Positions 48,795-59,709 of a stretch of DNA of 64,000 nt are shown in pieces. The stretch comes from Paracoccus albicereus. GTDB taxonomy: Bacteria; Pseudomonadota; Alphaproteobacteria; Rhodobacterales; Rhodobacteraceae. The translations under genes were made by a program, and so were the position numbers. A model generated the notes under the pieces. It did no database searches. It had not been told where the DNA came from and was given only the letters and a program-made list of their open reading frames with translations. Location of the stretch: contig NZ_JAKZEU010000005.1 in assembly GCF_024359525.1 (NCBI RefSeq), forward strand, positions 248,001 to 312,000. Direction: 5' to 3'. The number at the start of each line of letters is the position of its first letter. Position 1 is the first letter of the stretch.

Positions 48795-50105
48795 TCAGGC
48801 GGCGGGAGGCACCACTGGAAGGACCTGCGGCAGCGGGCTCGCGCCGGTGACGACCGCCTGCCAGACCTGCTCGATCTGGCCGGCCTTGGCGGCCCATGTG
48901 AAATCGCGCATGACCCGCTGCTGGGCGGCCTGCGCCATCGCGGGCAGCCGCGCCGGATCGGCGGCGATGGCCGTCAGCGTTTCGCGCAAGCCCGCAACGA
49001 TCGCCTCGCGTGAGCCGATAGGCACCTTGAACCCCGTCGTCTCGTCGACCAGTTCGCCCGGACCCGCATAATCGACGATCACCGGAACAACGCCCAGGGC
49101 CATCGCTTCCAGCACGACGCCACCCCCGAATTCGCGCACCGAGGGGAAGGTCAGAAGGTGACAGTTCGCCGCGACCTGCTGCACCTCACGGTGATCGCGC
49201 CAGCCGTGGAAGCGGACCGCATCGCCCAACCCCTCGCGCGCGACCAGCTGATCGAGTTCCGCGCGCTGCGGGCCGTCGCCGATGATGTCGAGCTGCAGGC
49301 GGCCGTCGCGCAGCAGATCGGCGGCGGCGGCGATCGCCATATCCGCGCCCTTGTAGGGCACGAGACGACCGATGAAGCAGGCACGCAGCGGCAGGGTGCC
49401 CGGCTGATCGGCGGTCAGGTTGAAGCGGTTCGGGTCGATGGCGTTTTCGGGCAGCCAGACGGTCTTGGATTGGAATCGGGCAGGGATTTCGGACTGTGTG
49501 TGGCGAGAGCCGCAAAGGATCGCGCTTGCTGCCTTCAGCATCGCCGTGCGGCCGGGCCGCAGCTTGTAGACGCCACGAATGTAGGACAGCCATTCCTTTT
49601 CGCGCCGCCGCTCGCTGTCGAAACCCTTGGGCCAGGGCACGCCGCCGTTCAACGGACCCAAGACGAAGGGGACGCCGGCTGCCGCGCATTTCGTCGCGAG
49701 CGCGGAATTGGCGGTCGGTGTCAGCGGGGTGACGCGGTGAACGATGTCGTAGTCGCCCCGGCGGATCGCGGGTCCGAATTCCCGCCAGATCAGACGCTCG
49801 AAATAGCCGTAGCTGAGAGAGGCGATGGCGGTCGTCATGGTCCAGCCGACACCCTTGCCCATTCGCAGCCTGTCGGCCAACCGCCACATCGGCGCAGCCA
49901 GCTTTTCGCTGTCGATGGCGGTGAAATCCTGCCCCTCGACCAGCCCGGCCCCAAGGATCGCATCACGGTTGCGGATCTGGGTGACGAGGTGGACCTGTGC
50001 CACATCCCGCAGAGCGTGCGCGATCGACCAGCCGACAAGCGGAACGGAAACCCAGTCAGGATTCGCCGCCTCGGCAATCACCAGCGCGCGCAAGGGTTTG
50101 GTCAT
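48795..50105 (-). CDS. GT4-family glycosyltransferase
   Basis: A 436-residue GT-B glycosyltransferase. The N-terminal half has a Rossmann core with DIVHRVTPLTPT; the C-terminal half carries the GT4 donor-binding features FIGRLVPYKGADMAIAAAADL and EFGGGVVLEAMALGVVPVI, the E(x7)E pattern that contacts the nucleotide sugar. It probably acts in exopolysaccharide or LPS sugar assembly at the membrane, but no cluster of such genes is nearby and the substrate is unknown. It is divergent from groES with the groESL promoter between. Confidence 0.88.
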   Translation of the reverse strand: MTKPLRALVIAEAANPDWVSVPLVGWSIAHALRDVAQVHLVTQIRNRDAILGAGLVEGQDFTAIDSEKLAAPMWRLADRLRMGKGVGWTMTTAIASLSYGYFERLIWREFGPAIRRGDYDIVHRVTPLTPTANSALATKCAAAGVPFVLGPLNGGVPWPKGFDSERRREKEWLSYIRGVYKLRPGRTAMLKAASAILCGSRHTQSEIPARFQSKTVWLPENAIDPNRFNLTADQPGTLPLRACFIGRLVPYKGADMAIAAAADLLRDGRLQLDIIGDGPQRAELDQLVAREGLGDAVRFHGWRDHREVQQVAANCHLLTFPSVREFGGGVVLEAMALGVVPVIVDYAGPGELVDETTGFKVPIGSREAIVAGLRETLTAIAADPARLPAMAQAAQQRVMRDFTWAAKAGQIEQVWQAVVTGASPLPQVLPVVPPAA

Positions 50106-50218
50106 GATCCGATCCCGGTCTTCGGCAATCCGGCGAGCTAGCCATGCGGGTCGGCGAAGGTCAATGCAAGGGGTTCAAGCGAAGGCGCGCCGGACAGCAA
50201 AAGGACCGACCGGACCCG

Positions 50219-50247
50219 TTGACAGCCCCCTGCCCCGCGACTAGATC
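50219..50247 (+). promoter_or_regulatory. Sigma-70-type promoter of groESL
   Basis: TTGACA (50219-50224), 17-base spacer, TAGATC (50242-50247). The -35 box is perfect. The CIRCE operator starts eight bases after the -10, so HrcA bound there would block transcription. Confidence 0.75.
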
Positions 50248-50254
50248 ACCGGCA

Positions 50255-50281
50255 TTGGCACTCACCCTGTGTGAGTGCCAA
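50255..50281. promoter_or_regulatory. CIRCE operator (HrcA binding site)
   Basis: TTGGCACTC, nine bases, GAGTGCCAA: a perfect inverted repeat with the standard 9-9-9 layout of CIRCE elements (consensus TTAGCACTC-N9-GAGTGCTAA). It lies 41 bases before groES, indicating HrcA repression released by heat. Confidence 0.95.
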
Positions 50282-50321
50282 CAGACGAGACACTGCAACC
50301 TGCAACACCGGAGTGTTCCAC

Positions 50322-50609
50322 ATGGCATTCAAACCGCTGCACGACCGCGTTCTGGTCAAGCGCGTCGAATCCGACGAGAAGACCAAGGGCGGCCTGATCA
50401 TCCCCGACAGCGCCAAGGAAAAGCCCGCCGAAGGCGAAGTCGTATCGGTTGGCGAAGGCGCTCGCAAGGATTCGGGCGAACTGATCGCACCCTCGGTCAA
50501 GGAAGGCGACCGCGTCCTGTTCGGCAAATGGTCGGGCACCGAGGTCACGCTGGACGGCCAGGAACTGCTGATCATGAAGGAAAGCGACATCATGGGGATC
50601 ATCGGCTGA
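50322..50609 (+). CDS. groES: Co-chaperonin GroES
   Basis: Seven-subunit lid of the GroEL chamber. The 95-residue protein has the family start [19 protein letters not shown], the mobile loop [20 protein letters not shown] that binds GroEL, and the C-terminal [14 protein letters not shown]. It is preceded by promoter and CIRCE and followed by groEL after 57 bases. The ATG at 50322 gives the standard length. Confidence 0.98.
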   Translation: MAFKPLHDRVLVKRVESDEKTKGGLIIPDSAKEKPAEGEVVSVGEGARKDSGELIAPSVKEGDRVLFGKWSGTEVTLDGQELLIMKESDIMGIIG

Positions 50610-50627
50610 AACGCCGCGATCACCTGA

Positions 50628-52313
<1,686 letters not shown>

Positions 52314-52344
52314 TCATCCCCCCTGCCCTTCGTGGCGGAAACGG

Positions 52345-52373
52345 AAAGGGGCGTCCTGCGGGGCGCCCCTTTT
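52345..52373 (+). terminator. Terminator after groEL
   Basis: AAAGGGGCG, a ten-base loop, CGCCCCTTT then T: nine base pairs with a short T-tract, 31 bases after the groEL stop. Its symmetrical A/T ends may also serve the converging VPLPA-CTERM gene. Confidence 0.85.
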
Positions 52374-52400
52374 CCTTTGGCCGGCTGGTGTGGTGAAGGG

Positions 52401-53036
52401 TCAGCCCCGGCGGCGCCTGCGGCCGATCGCGCCAACGCCCAGGATCGCGCCTGACATGAGCGCAAGGGTGCCGGGCAGCGGCACGGGGGTCGGCGAGGGC
52501 GCGGCGAGTCCGGTCGCCGTCATCGTGGCGCTTCCGAAGCTGTCGCCGAAATTCTGACGCGAGATCGCACCGAGGCTGGTGCCGTCGCAATAGGCGGGAT
52601 CGTTCAGTTCCTGATAGCTGGGCTGGCTGTACGTCCCGTGGATCGCACCCCCGCCGATCTCGACCCGGCCCGCAGGCGTCAGGAAGTCGCGCTGAACGCC
52701 CTGCATGTTGAAGCAGCGATGCGCGCTGCCCGGAATGTCGAAGGCAACCCGGTCGAGCGCGTTGCCAAGGACCGTGCCGGACAGGCCGATGTCCAGCCAG
52801 CCAAGCGCCGTGCTGCCGAATTGTTGCCAGGAGGATGAAAAGGGCGTGCCGAAGCTCAGATAGGCTTCGAAGGCGGAGACTTCCTGATCGGTGATCCGGC
52901 CGTCGGCGTCGCTGTCATGGGCGTCGAAGCGAAGCCAGCCAAAGGCGCCGAGCGTCACGTCAAAAGTCGCGGAATTCGCTGTCGTTGCACTGAGGCTGGC
53001 AACGACAGCGACCGCTGCCCAGGCAGACAACTTCAT
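52401..53036 (-). CDS. VPLPA-CTERM surface-sorted protein with EF-hand loop
   Basis: A 211-residue exported protein. It has a Sec signal peptide (residues 1-23), a perfect 12-residue EF-hand calcium loop starting at Asp41 (Asp at 1, 3 and 5, Gly at 6, Ile at 8, Glu at 12), and a C-terminal sorting signal: VPLPG (185-189), a hydrophobic segment LALMSGAILGVGAIG, and a final Arg cluster RRRRRG. This is the VPLPA-CTERM variant of PEP-CTERM, cleaved by an exosortase in Rhodobacterales and other groups. The ATG at 53036 is preferred over a GTG 18 bases upstream; ribosome-binding sequence is weak. No exosortase gene is in the window. Confidence 0.85.
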   Translation of the reverse strand: MKLSAWAAVAVVASLSATTANSATFDVTLGAFGWLRFDAHDSDADGRITDQEVSAFEAYLSFGTPFSSSWQQFGSTALGWLDIGLSGTVLGNALDRVAFDIPGSAHRCFNMQGVQRDFLTPAGRVEIGGGAIHGTYSQPSYQELNDPAYCDGTSLGAISRQNFGDSFGSATMTATGLAAPSPTPVPLPGTLALMSGAILGVGAIGRRRRRG

Positions 53037-53199
53037 TCGTAAAACCCAACCCACTCGCTACCCGATCAGGGTGCCGGAGGTGGGGCCATAAGCCAAGCGA
53101 TTTACGAAGTTAACCTTAACGTCACTCGCGCAAAGGATGCACGGCGCGGTGCGGTACACAGGTCAGAGTGGAAGGAGGTTGCGAAAGGTTGAGCAAGAA

Positions 53200-53226
53200 A
53201 AAACTAATTGCAGACATATTAGTTTT
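53200..53226. promoter_or_regulatory. AT-rich palindrome between ppx and the VPLPA gene
   Basis: AAAACTAAT-N9-ATTAGTTTT is a perfect nine-base inverted repeat inside the only markedly AT-rich stretch of the window (about 53190-53240). It lies 164 bases before the VPLPA-CTERM start codon, within the 242-base spacer. It could be an operator or a bidirectional terminator for ppx; which is unclear. Confidence 0.4.
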
Positions 53227-53278
53227 AATTGTGGTTATTGCGGGCCCTGCGGACCCGGCGAATGGGATCGCCGGGCGG

Positions 53279-54820
53279 TCACGCATCGCGGACGACAGGC
53301 TCCACCCCCATCGATTTGCAAAGCGATTCGAAACGGGACTGCGCCACTTCGCCCATCAGGATGCGGCCCGCAGGCGACAGCCGCAGTTCCAGCCGTCCGG
53401 TCTTGCTGTCGAGCACAAGCTCTGCCGCGTCGGACGGGTCCTTGATCGAGAACATCGCCCCGAAGCGCATCGCCTTCCCAAGGATCTCGGCGTCGCGGAT
53501 CCCGTCTTCGGGTAGCAGCGCGAACAGCGGCTCCATCGGATTGCCGTCGCGACTGTTCTTGTAGCGGTGCAGCAGCGACAGGCCCAGGAACACACGCTCT
53601 GGATGGCTGAGCGCCGCCATGTTGGCGCGGGTGACGTTGTCGAAGCAGGCCTGCGCACGGTAGTCGGGGTGCGCGCGCCATGTCGTGTCGTGCAGCAGGC
53701 AGGCCGCGCGCATCAGGCGCGAGCGTTCGGGCGTGATGCCCGGAAAGATCGGCAGCAGAAACTGGAACAGCCGCTTGCCGAAACCCGGCATCCGCGCCAT
53801 CTGGCGTTCGGTGAAGCGCGCGGCTTCGATCAACGGATCGCGCTTGCGCAGACGGTCCGACATCTGTTCGTAAAGCAGTCCTTCACGGATCCCGTAGCTG
53901 CTGACGGCCAGTTCGCCCGGATTGAAGCCCCGGACCAGTTCCGCCAGCACCTGACTGGCCAGCGGCACAAGCTCCATCCGGCCGGATGAGATTCCGACGC
54001 GCTTGCGCAACTCGTCGGTGTCGTTTCCTGCGATCCACCTCACCGTCTTCATCACGTCGTCGACCGACATGCGGTATTCGTGCAGCACGGTCATCGGATA
54101 GTCGCGGCGTTCCATGTCCAGCCGCGCGATCGCACGCCAGGATCCCCCGACGAGGTAGATCCGCTCACGGTCCTTGCCGAACTGCTTGACCAGACCCTTG
54201 ACGGTCGAGGCGATATGGTCCGCCAAGCCCTCCTTGCCGCCCTTGACCTGCTGCAACCGGAATGGCCCTAACTGCGACGTCGCGCGTGCGCCGACCTCTC
54301 CGCCATCTACTTCGGCCAGCTCCATTGAGTTGCCGCCGATGTCGCAGACAAGACCCTTGGCGTCGGGCCACCCCAGAAGCACGCCCTGCGCCGACAGCCG
54401 CGCCTCTTCCTCGCCGTCGATCACCCACAGTTTCAGGCCGGTCTCCTTCTCGACCCGCTTGCGAAAGGCGGGGCCATCCTCGGCTTCGCGGACGGCCGCC
54501 GTCGCCACGCAGGTCAGCGGCCGGATCTCCATCCCCTCGGCCAGGGCGGCGAAACGTTGCAGGGCGGCGAAACCGCGCTCGACGCCGCGGGGATTCAGGC
54601 GGCCGGTTTCGGCCATGTCCTGCCCCAGGCCGGCCATCACCTTTTCATTGTAGAAATAGGCGGGCGAACGCGCCGCCCCGTCGAACACGACCAAGCGGAT
54701 CGAGTTCGAGCCAACATCGACGACGCCGACACGCTGCAATTCGCGTCCGGATTTTCGTTCGAAGGGGGATTCGTGGAAGGCCTCGATCTGCCGGCCGGAG
54801 GTCGTTCGGACGCTGTTCAT
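53279..54820 (-). CDS. ppx: Exopolyphosphatase/guanosine pentaphosphatase family protein
   Basis: Ppx/GppA family enzyme hydrolysing terminal phosphates of polyphosphate (or pppGpp), 513 residues. The actin-like core begins VGVVDVGSNSIRLVVFDG (about 31-48), with the catalytic-region ATAAVREAEDGPAF, the phosphate loop CDIGGNSMELAEV, and a C-terminal HD-like helical domain (RAACLLHDTTW; FLGLSLLHRYKN). In relatives I recall, ppk is commonly next to ppx; here hdaA follows 85 bases away and no ppk lies between. GAGG sits six bases before the ATG at 54820. Confidence 0.93.
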   Translation of the reverse strand: MNSVRTTSGRQIEAFHESPFERKSGRELQRVGVVDVGSNSIRLVVFDGAARSPAYFYNEKVMAGLGQDMAETGRLNPRGVERGFAALQRFAALAEGMEIRPLTCVATAAVREAEDGPAFRKRVEKETGLKLWVIDGEEEARLSAQGVLLGWPDAKGLVCDIGGNSMELAEVDGGEVGARATSQLGPFRLQQVKGGKEGLADHIASTVKGLVKQFGKDRERIYLVGGSWRAIARLDMERRDYPMTVLHEYRMSVDDVMKTVRWIAGNDTDELRKRVGISSGRMELVPLASQVLAELVRGFNPGELAVSSYGIREGLLYEQMSDRLRKRDPLIEAARFTERQMARMPGFGKRLFQFLLPIFPGITPERSRLMRAACLLHDTTWRAHPDYRAQACFDNVTRANMAALSHPERVFLGLSLLHRYKNSRDGNPMEPLFALLPEDGIRDAEILGKAMRFGAMFSIKDPSDAAELVLDSKTGRLELRLSPAGRILMGEVAQSRFESLCKSMGVEPVVRDA

Positions 54821-54905
54821 GCCGCCTCGCGATGGTCAGGTCATTGACGGGTTTATGGAATCTTTCGGGCGCCGGGGTCAATCGGCGGTCCGTCCCGCCG
54901 GGGCG

Positions 54906-55616
54906 TCAACGTCGACTCGGCAGTTCGGTTTCATCATCAGGGGTCAGGCGGTCCAGCAATTCCGCCGCCATCGGCCGCGTCACGCGGCGACCTTCCGACA
55001 ATGCGGTGCGATCAAGGGCGTGGACCAGATGCCGCGCCAGCCCCAGGTCGCGGTCCATGCGCAGCGCCAGCCAGTCGATCAGGCCCGGCCCGACGTCGAG
55101 TTGCCGATCCGCGAACAGCTTGACCAGCACCGCCGCAAGCAAGGCCTGATCGGGCGGTCCGAGCCGCGCCTGCGTCAGCGCGTCCACGCGCGAACGCAGG
55201 TCGGGAAGGAGGAGCCCCCAGTCCCGGGGCGGCGTGCGTGCGGTCAGAAGCAGCAGACAGTCGCGTGTGGGCGCAAGGTTCCACAGATGAAACAGCGCAC
55301 GCTCGGCCTCATCCTGACCACCGATGCGGTCGGCGTCCTCGACCACCAGCGCACCGCGTGTCCTTGCAAGCCGATCCGCGTCATCGGCGTTCAGGTCGGT
55401 GGCGGCGATCGTCGATGCGTCACGCTCTGCCGCCCAGAAGGCGGCGACGTGCGACTTGCCGGCCCCTTCGGGCCCGATCAGCAGAAGCCGACCCTGCGGC
55501 CAGCTTTCAGGCGCATCCAGCATCGCCAGCGCATCACGGTTAGATCCGGCGACAAGCCAGTCTGCACGCGATTGTGCTGGCGGAATGTCGAGGTCGAGGA
55601 CAAGCTGGCGCGACAC
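54906..55616 (-). CDS. hdaA: DnaA-related regulatory inactivation protein HdaA
   Basis: Replication control protein related to the AAA+ domain of DnaA; with the sliding clamp it promotes ATP hydrolysis by DnaA after initiation. The 236-residue protein starts with the clamp-binding motif QLVLDLD (residues 4-10), then has a Walker A-like GPEGAGKSHVAAFW (about 48-61) and Walker B LVVEDADRI. The end lacks the DnaA DNA-binding domain. The start is GTG at 55616, six bases after the AI-2E permease stop, with AGGA upstream, so they are one unit. Confidence 0.9.
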   Translation of the reverse strand: MSRQLVLDLDIPPAQSRADWLVAGSNRDALAMLDAPESWPQGRLLLIGPEGAGKSHVAAFWAAERDASTIAATDLNADDADRLARTRGALVVEDADRIGGQDEAERALFHLWNLAPTRDCLLLLTARTPPRDWGLLLPDLRSRVDALTQARLGPPDQALLAAVLVKLFADRQLDVGPGLIDWLALRMDRDLGLARHLVHALDRTALSEGRRVTRPMAAELLDRLTPDDETELPSRR

Positions 55617-55622
55617 GCGTTC

Positions 55623-56837
55623 CTAGTCCTCTGCCCTGTCCTCGCGACGGCGATCCTCGTACATGTGCTGGATCTGCAGTTCGGCAAAGGCGCGGTCGGC
55701 GGCAAGCCGGCCCTGCAGGCGCTCGGCCCTGACGGTGCCGCGCGGGACCAGTTCCACCAGCATGGGCGAGGTCGGCTCGGGCGGGGTGTCGCGGCCGGTA
55801 TAGAGGCCGCTTTCGCGGTAACGCTCGACCAGGAAGCGGACGATCACGCCCAAGGCCGCAGCCAGCGGCACCGCCATCACCAGCCCGGCAAAACCGAAGA
55901 GCGCGCCGAAGACCGACAATGCCAGAAGAAGCCAGACCGGATGCAGCCCGACATGGTCGCCGACGATCTTGGGCTGCAGATAGTTGCCTTCGACGATCTG
56001 GCCCAGGATGAAGATGCCGGCGACGGCGCCGATCCACAGCGGATCACCCCAAAACGAGAACAGCGCGACGCCGATCGCGGTGGCGCCGCCGATGACGCTG
56101 CCGACATAGGGGATGAAGGACAGGACCGCCGCCATAATCCCGATGAAGAAGCCGAACGGCAATCCGACCACAGCCAGCGCGATCGAGTACCAGGTGCCCA
56201 GGATCAGGATCACCAGCCCCTGCCCGCGCAGGAAGCCGGACAGCGCGTGATCGATGTCGCGCGCGATGTGACGGATCGTCGGCGCGTGTTCCCGCGGCAG
56301 CAGCGTGTCGATGCGGCGGATCATCCCGTCCCAGTCCAGCAGCAGGTAGAACGCCACGACCGGCACGATGACGACCAGCGCGATGACGCCCACCACGCCC
56401 CGCAGCGAACCCATCACCGTCGCAAGCACGTTGCTGCCCTGTTCGGCGATGGTGCTGCCCATGTCGTTGAGGGCAGAGCGGACGGCGCTTTCCTCGGGCA
56501 GAAGGCCGGGGAAGCGCGTGGCGAAGAAAAGCTGAAGCTTCTCGATCATCTCGGGTGCCGCGGCGGTCAGGGCGGTCGCCTGCTTGATCAGCAGCGGCAC
56601 CACGAAGGCCAGCGCCGCCAGCAGCAGCAGCGCGGCGGCGGCGGTGATCACGACGACGGACAGCGTGCGCGTCAGACCCATCCGCTCCAGCCGGTCGGCC
56701 ACGGGGTCGAGGATGTAGGCCACGCCCGCGCCAAGGATGAAAGGCAGGATCGCCTGACCCAGAAGCCACATCGTCACCAGCAGGACGACAGCGGCGATTC
56801 CCCACCAGCGTAGCTGTTTCTGCACCGGCATCCGCAT
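55623..56837 (-). CDS. AI-2E family transporter-like permease
   Basis: A 404-residue inner-membrane protein of the AI-2E exporter (UPF0118/PerM) family with about eight hydrophobic segments: a pair near the start (WWGIAAVVLLVTMWLLGQAILPFILGAG region), a long soluble middle, then GFFIGIMAAVLSFIPYVGSVIGG and LAVVGLPF-like segments. The family includes TqsA, Na+/H+ antiporter-like and PerM members, so the substrate is uncertain. The C-terminus is a charged tail (EDRRREDRAED). The ATG at 56837 follows AAGGGG at eight bases. Confidence 0.9.
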   Translation of the reverse strand: MRMPVQKQLRWWGIAAVVLLVTMWLLGQAILPFILGAGVAYILDPVADRLERMGLTRTLSVVVITAAAALLLLAALAFVVPLLIKQATALTAAAPEMIEKLQLFFATRFPGLLPEESAVRSALNDMGSTIAEQGSNVLATVMGSLRGVVGVIALVVIVPVVAFYLLLDWDGMIRRIDTLLPREHAPTIRHIARDIDHALSGFLRGQGLVILILGTWYSIALAVVGLPFGFFIGIMAAVLSFIPYVGSVIGGATAIGVALFSFWGDPLWIGAVAGIFILGQIVEGNYLQPKIVGDHVGLHPVWLLLALSVFGALFGFAGLVMAVPLAAALGVIVRFLVERYRESGLYTGRDTPPEPTSPMLVELVPRGTVRAERLQGRLAADRAFAELQIQHMYEDRRREDRAED

Positions 56838-56908
56838 CGTCGGCCCCTTGTCCTGTCCCGCGCGATGGTATGTGACCGCAGGGGGGCCCGGATGCAAGAG
56901 TGACGGAC

Positions 56909-57691
56909 CTAACCGGACGCGGTGGCGGCGGCGCCGATGTCGGTTTCCAGAAGCCGCTCGAACGCGCCAGGGTCGAGACGGCCGGGATTCGCGAACGGGT
57001 TCGAAAAGGCGTAGATCGTGAACATGATGAGACCGGTATAGGCCGAATAGGCGATCAGAAGCGACATGTTCAGCCGCGTCGGCGGGAACACGAAATAGGG
57101 CACGGTCACGAAGACCACGCCGGACAGCGCGACCAGCCAGAACACCCCGCTCATCCGCGACATGGCTGCATCCTCGCGCTGCTGGCGCAGGCTCGCGATG
57201 TCCTGGGCGCGGTCGATCATGTGATCGCGCAGCGAAACCTGGCGCGGCGTTTCGGGCACCAGATCCAGAAGCGTCTGGTAGACCGTCTCGCGCAGGGCCC
57301 AGCCTTCGTCGGCAAGCCGTTCCGTCTGGGCCAGGCTTTCCCATTCGGGATGGATGACGGTGTCCACGTACCGGGCCAGCTGGCCCTGCACGGCGCCGCT
57401 TGCGGGCGTGCCGTAGCGGTCGATGTCGTTGAAGATGTCGGCGACGGCCGTCGCCTCGCGCCCCATCGCGTCACGCAGCGCGTGGTAATCGTCGATCTCC
57501 TGCGCGAAGACCAGGGCGAGGATCAGCCCGTGCAGCGCGGCGACGCGGGCGATGACGGAACCGGCCAGATCGCGCGTATGGCTGTCGAATTCGCGGCCAA
57601 GGATCAAGCGGCTGCCGAAATACACCGCGAAGGTCAGCAGGGCCGTGCCCAGCACAAAGCCCGCACAGGTCAGAATCGTGTGCAGGTCCAC
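56909..57691 (-). CDS. Bestrophin-like (DUF4239) membrane protein
   Basis: A 260-residue membrane protein of the DUF4239/bestrophin-like family. It has an N-terminal hydrophobic segment ([19 protein letters not shown]), a second ([14 protein letters not shown]) followed by the typical charged [22 protein letters not shown], a long soluble middle and two C-terminal segments ([37 protein letters not shown]). The function is unknown; ion-channel activity is inferred only from the fold name. The start is GTG at 57691, with a GGGGG run upstream. It lies divergent from proS with a 135-base gap. Confidence 0.83.
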   Translation of the reverse strand: MDLHTILTCAGFVLGTALLTFAVYFGSRLILGREFDSHTRDLAGSVIARVAALHGLILALVFAQEIDDYHALRDAMGREATAVADIFNDIDRYGTPASGAVQGQLARYVDTVIHPEWESLAQTERLADEGWALRETVYQTLLDLVPETPRQVSLRDHMIDRAQDIASLRQQREDAAMSRMSGVFWLVALSGVVFVTVPYFVFPPTRLNMSLLIAYSAYTGLIMFTIYAFSNPFANPGRLDPGAFERLLETDIGAAATASG

Positions 57692-57826
57692 CCGCCGCCC
57701 CCGTTTCGACGCAACCTGCAGCCGGCGATCCTAGCAGGCCCGAAGCGTCGCGTTAAGCCCGCGCCACCTTGCCCGACCGCCCCCCGTGCCCTAGAGGTGC
57801 GACAGCCAGTTTCAAAGGGTCATCTC

Positions 57827-59203
57827 ATGCGTCTGTCCCGCTATTTCCTGCCCGTCCTCAAGGAAGACCCGAAGGAGGCGCAGATCGTCAGCCACCGGCT
57901 GATGCTGCGTGCCGGGATGGTCAAGCAGCAGGCGGCGGGGATCTATTCCTGGCTGCCCCTGGGCTTCAAGGTGCTGAAGCGCATCGAGGATATCGTCCAT
58001 CAGGAACAGCAACGCGCGGGCCATATCCCGTTGCTGATGCCGACGCTGCAATCGGCCGATCTTTGGCGCGAAAGCGGCCGCTACGAGGCGTATGGCGAAG
58101 AGATGCTGCGCATCACCGACCGCCACAAGCGCGACCTGCTCTACGGTCCCACGAACGAGGAGATGATCACCGACATCTTCCGGTCCGGCGTGACCAGCTA
58201 CCGTGACCTGCCGATGACGCTGTACCACATCCAGTGGAAGTTCCGCGACGAGGTGCGGCCGCGTTTCGGCGTGATGCGCGGGCGCGAATTCCTGATGAAG
58301 GACGGCTACAACTTCGACCTGACGCGCGAAGACGCGCTGCATGCCTATAACCGCCACCTGGTCAGCTACCTGCGCACCTACGAGCGCATGGGCCTGCAGG
58401 CGATCCCGATGCGCGCCGACAGCGGTCCCATCGGCGGCGAGGACACGCATGAATTCCTCGTCCTGGCCGAGACCGGCGAATCCGAGGTCTTCTACGACAG
58501 CGCGATCACCGATCTGACTTTCGGCGACCGCGAGATCGATTATGACGATGTGGAACAGTGTCAGGCGGTGATGAACGAGTTCACCAGCCGCTATGCCCGC
58601 ACCGATGAGACCCACGACGAGGCGGTCTTCGCCGAGATCCCCGAGGATCGTCGTCGGTCAGCGCGCGGCATCGAGGTCGGGCAGATCTTCTATTTCGGCA
58701 CCAAGTACTCCGAGCCGATGGGCGCGACGGTCGTCGGCCCCGACGGCAAGAAGGTGCCGGTCCACATGGGTAGCCACGGGATCGGCGTCAGTCGTCTGGT
58801 CGGCGCGATCATCGAGGCCAGCCATGACGACAAGGGCATCATCTGGCCCGAGGGCGTGACGCCGTTCCATGTCGGCATCGTCAACCTCAAGCAGGGAGAC
58901 GGCAGCACCGACAGTTCCTGCGAGGCGATCTATGCCGAGCTGAAGGCGCGCGGCATGGACCCGCTATACGACGACCGCGACGAACGCGCAGGGGCGAAAT
59001 TCGCGACGATGGACCTGATCGGCCTGCCGTGGCGGATCACCGTCGGGCCGCGTGGTCTGGCCAACAACAAGGTCGAACTGACCAGCCGCCGCACCGGAGA
59101 ATCCGAGGAGATGTCGCCCAAGGAAGCCATCGCGCGCCTTGAGAAGATCTATCGCCCCGTTCGGGATGCCGGGCTCGACACGGGCGCGGGCGTGGCGCGG
59201 TGA
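57827..59203 (+). CDS. proS: Prolyl-tRNA synthetase, short form
   Basis: Class II synthetase charging tRNA-Pro. The 458-residue protein starts [14 protein letters not shown] and has motif 2 region [50 protein letters not shown], motif 3 [15 protein letters not shown] and the anticodon domain. The INS editing insertion of about 180 residues found in E. coli ProS is missing, as in other alphaproteobacteria. AAAGGG at 57815 precedes the ATG. Its end overlaps the GTG of the DUF2937 gene (GTGA). Confidence 0.97.
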   Translation: MRLSRYFLPVLKEDPKEAQIVSHRLMLRAGMVKQQAAGIYSWLPLGFKVLKRIEDIVHQEQQRAGHIPLLMPTLQSADLWRESGRYEAYGEEMLRITDRHKRDLLYGPTNEEMITDIFRSGVTSYRDLPMTLYHIQWKFRDEVRPRFGVMRGREFLMKDGYNFDLTREDALHAYNRHLVSYLRTYERMGLQAIPMRADSGPIGGEDTHEFLVLAETGESEVFYDSAITDLTFGDREIDYDDVEQCQAVMNEFTSRYARTDETHDEAVFAEIPEDRRRSARGIEVGQIFYFGTKYSEPMGATVVGPDGKKVPVHMGSHGIGVSRLVGAIIEASHDDKGIIWPEGVTPFHVGIVNLKQGDGSTDSSCEAIYAELKARGMDPLYDDRDERAGAKFATMDLIGLPWRITVGPRGLANNKVELTSRRTGESEEMSPKEAIARLEKIYRPVRDAGLDTGAGVAR

Positions 59204-59709
59204 TCTCGCTGCTGCGACTGGTCTTCGCGGCGCTGATCGGCGCCGCCCTGTCGCAGTTTCCGGCGTTCTCGGATCAATATGTTCAACGCCTGGGCGGACA
59301 GGTCGATGCGCTGACCCGCGTCGCGGCCGAGTTCGACGCCAGCGCGGACCGTGCCGGACTGAGCCGCGAGGCGGCGCTGGCCGACCTGTCGGGCAGCGAG
59401 TTTCGCGAGATGCATCAGGGCGACATGCGGCAGGTCTTCACCCGCCTGTCGCGGGCCGCGAACGACCTGCAGATGCTGCGCATCGCCGGGCCGCTGGAAC
59501 GGATGCTGCTGCCGCATCGGCTACGCGACACCGAGACGCTGGCCGCGACCTGGGGCGATTTCCGGCCGGCGATCCCGGTCACCTCGGCGGGGCTGATCGC
59601 GGCAGGGATCGGGTTTCTGATCGGCTGGGTGATCTGGGGGCTGGTCGGCGTGCTGTTCCGTCGCCGCAGCCACGCGCGACCATCCCGCCGGGAGCCGGGT
59701 CTGCGCTAG
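59200..59709 (+). CDS. DUF2937 family membrane protein
   Basis: A 169-residue protein of the DUF2937 family. It has an N-terminal hydrophobic segment ([18 protein letters not shown]), a helical middle with [18 protein letters not shown], and a C-terminal membrane segment ([25 protein letters not shown]) followed by a basic tail. Function is unknown. It starts with GTG overlapping the proS stop. Its stop TAG shares the palindrome CTAG with the stop of the converging pabC gene. Confidence 0.88.
   Translation: MISLLRLVFAALIGAALSQFPAFSDQYVQRLGGQVDALTRVAAEFDASADRAGLSREAALADLSGSEFREMHQGDMRQVFTRLSRAANDLQMLRIAGPLERMLLPHRLRDTETLAATWGDFRPAIPVTSAGLIAAGIGFLIGWVIWGLVGVLFRRRSHARPSRREPGLR

Noticed and set aside
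53168..53515. Small plus-strand frame with AAGGAGG upstream and a hydrophobic start
   Set aside because: Most of it is antisense to the conserved ppx C-terminus, and no clear start codon sits at proper spacing.
54819..56813. Plus-strand open frame of 664 codons opposite hdaA and the AI-2E permease
   Set aside because: It is rich in Gln, His, Arg and Asp with no domain, spans two real genes and a gap, and has no ribosome-binding site.
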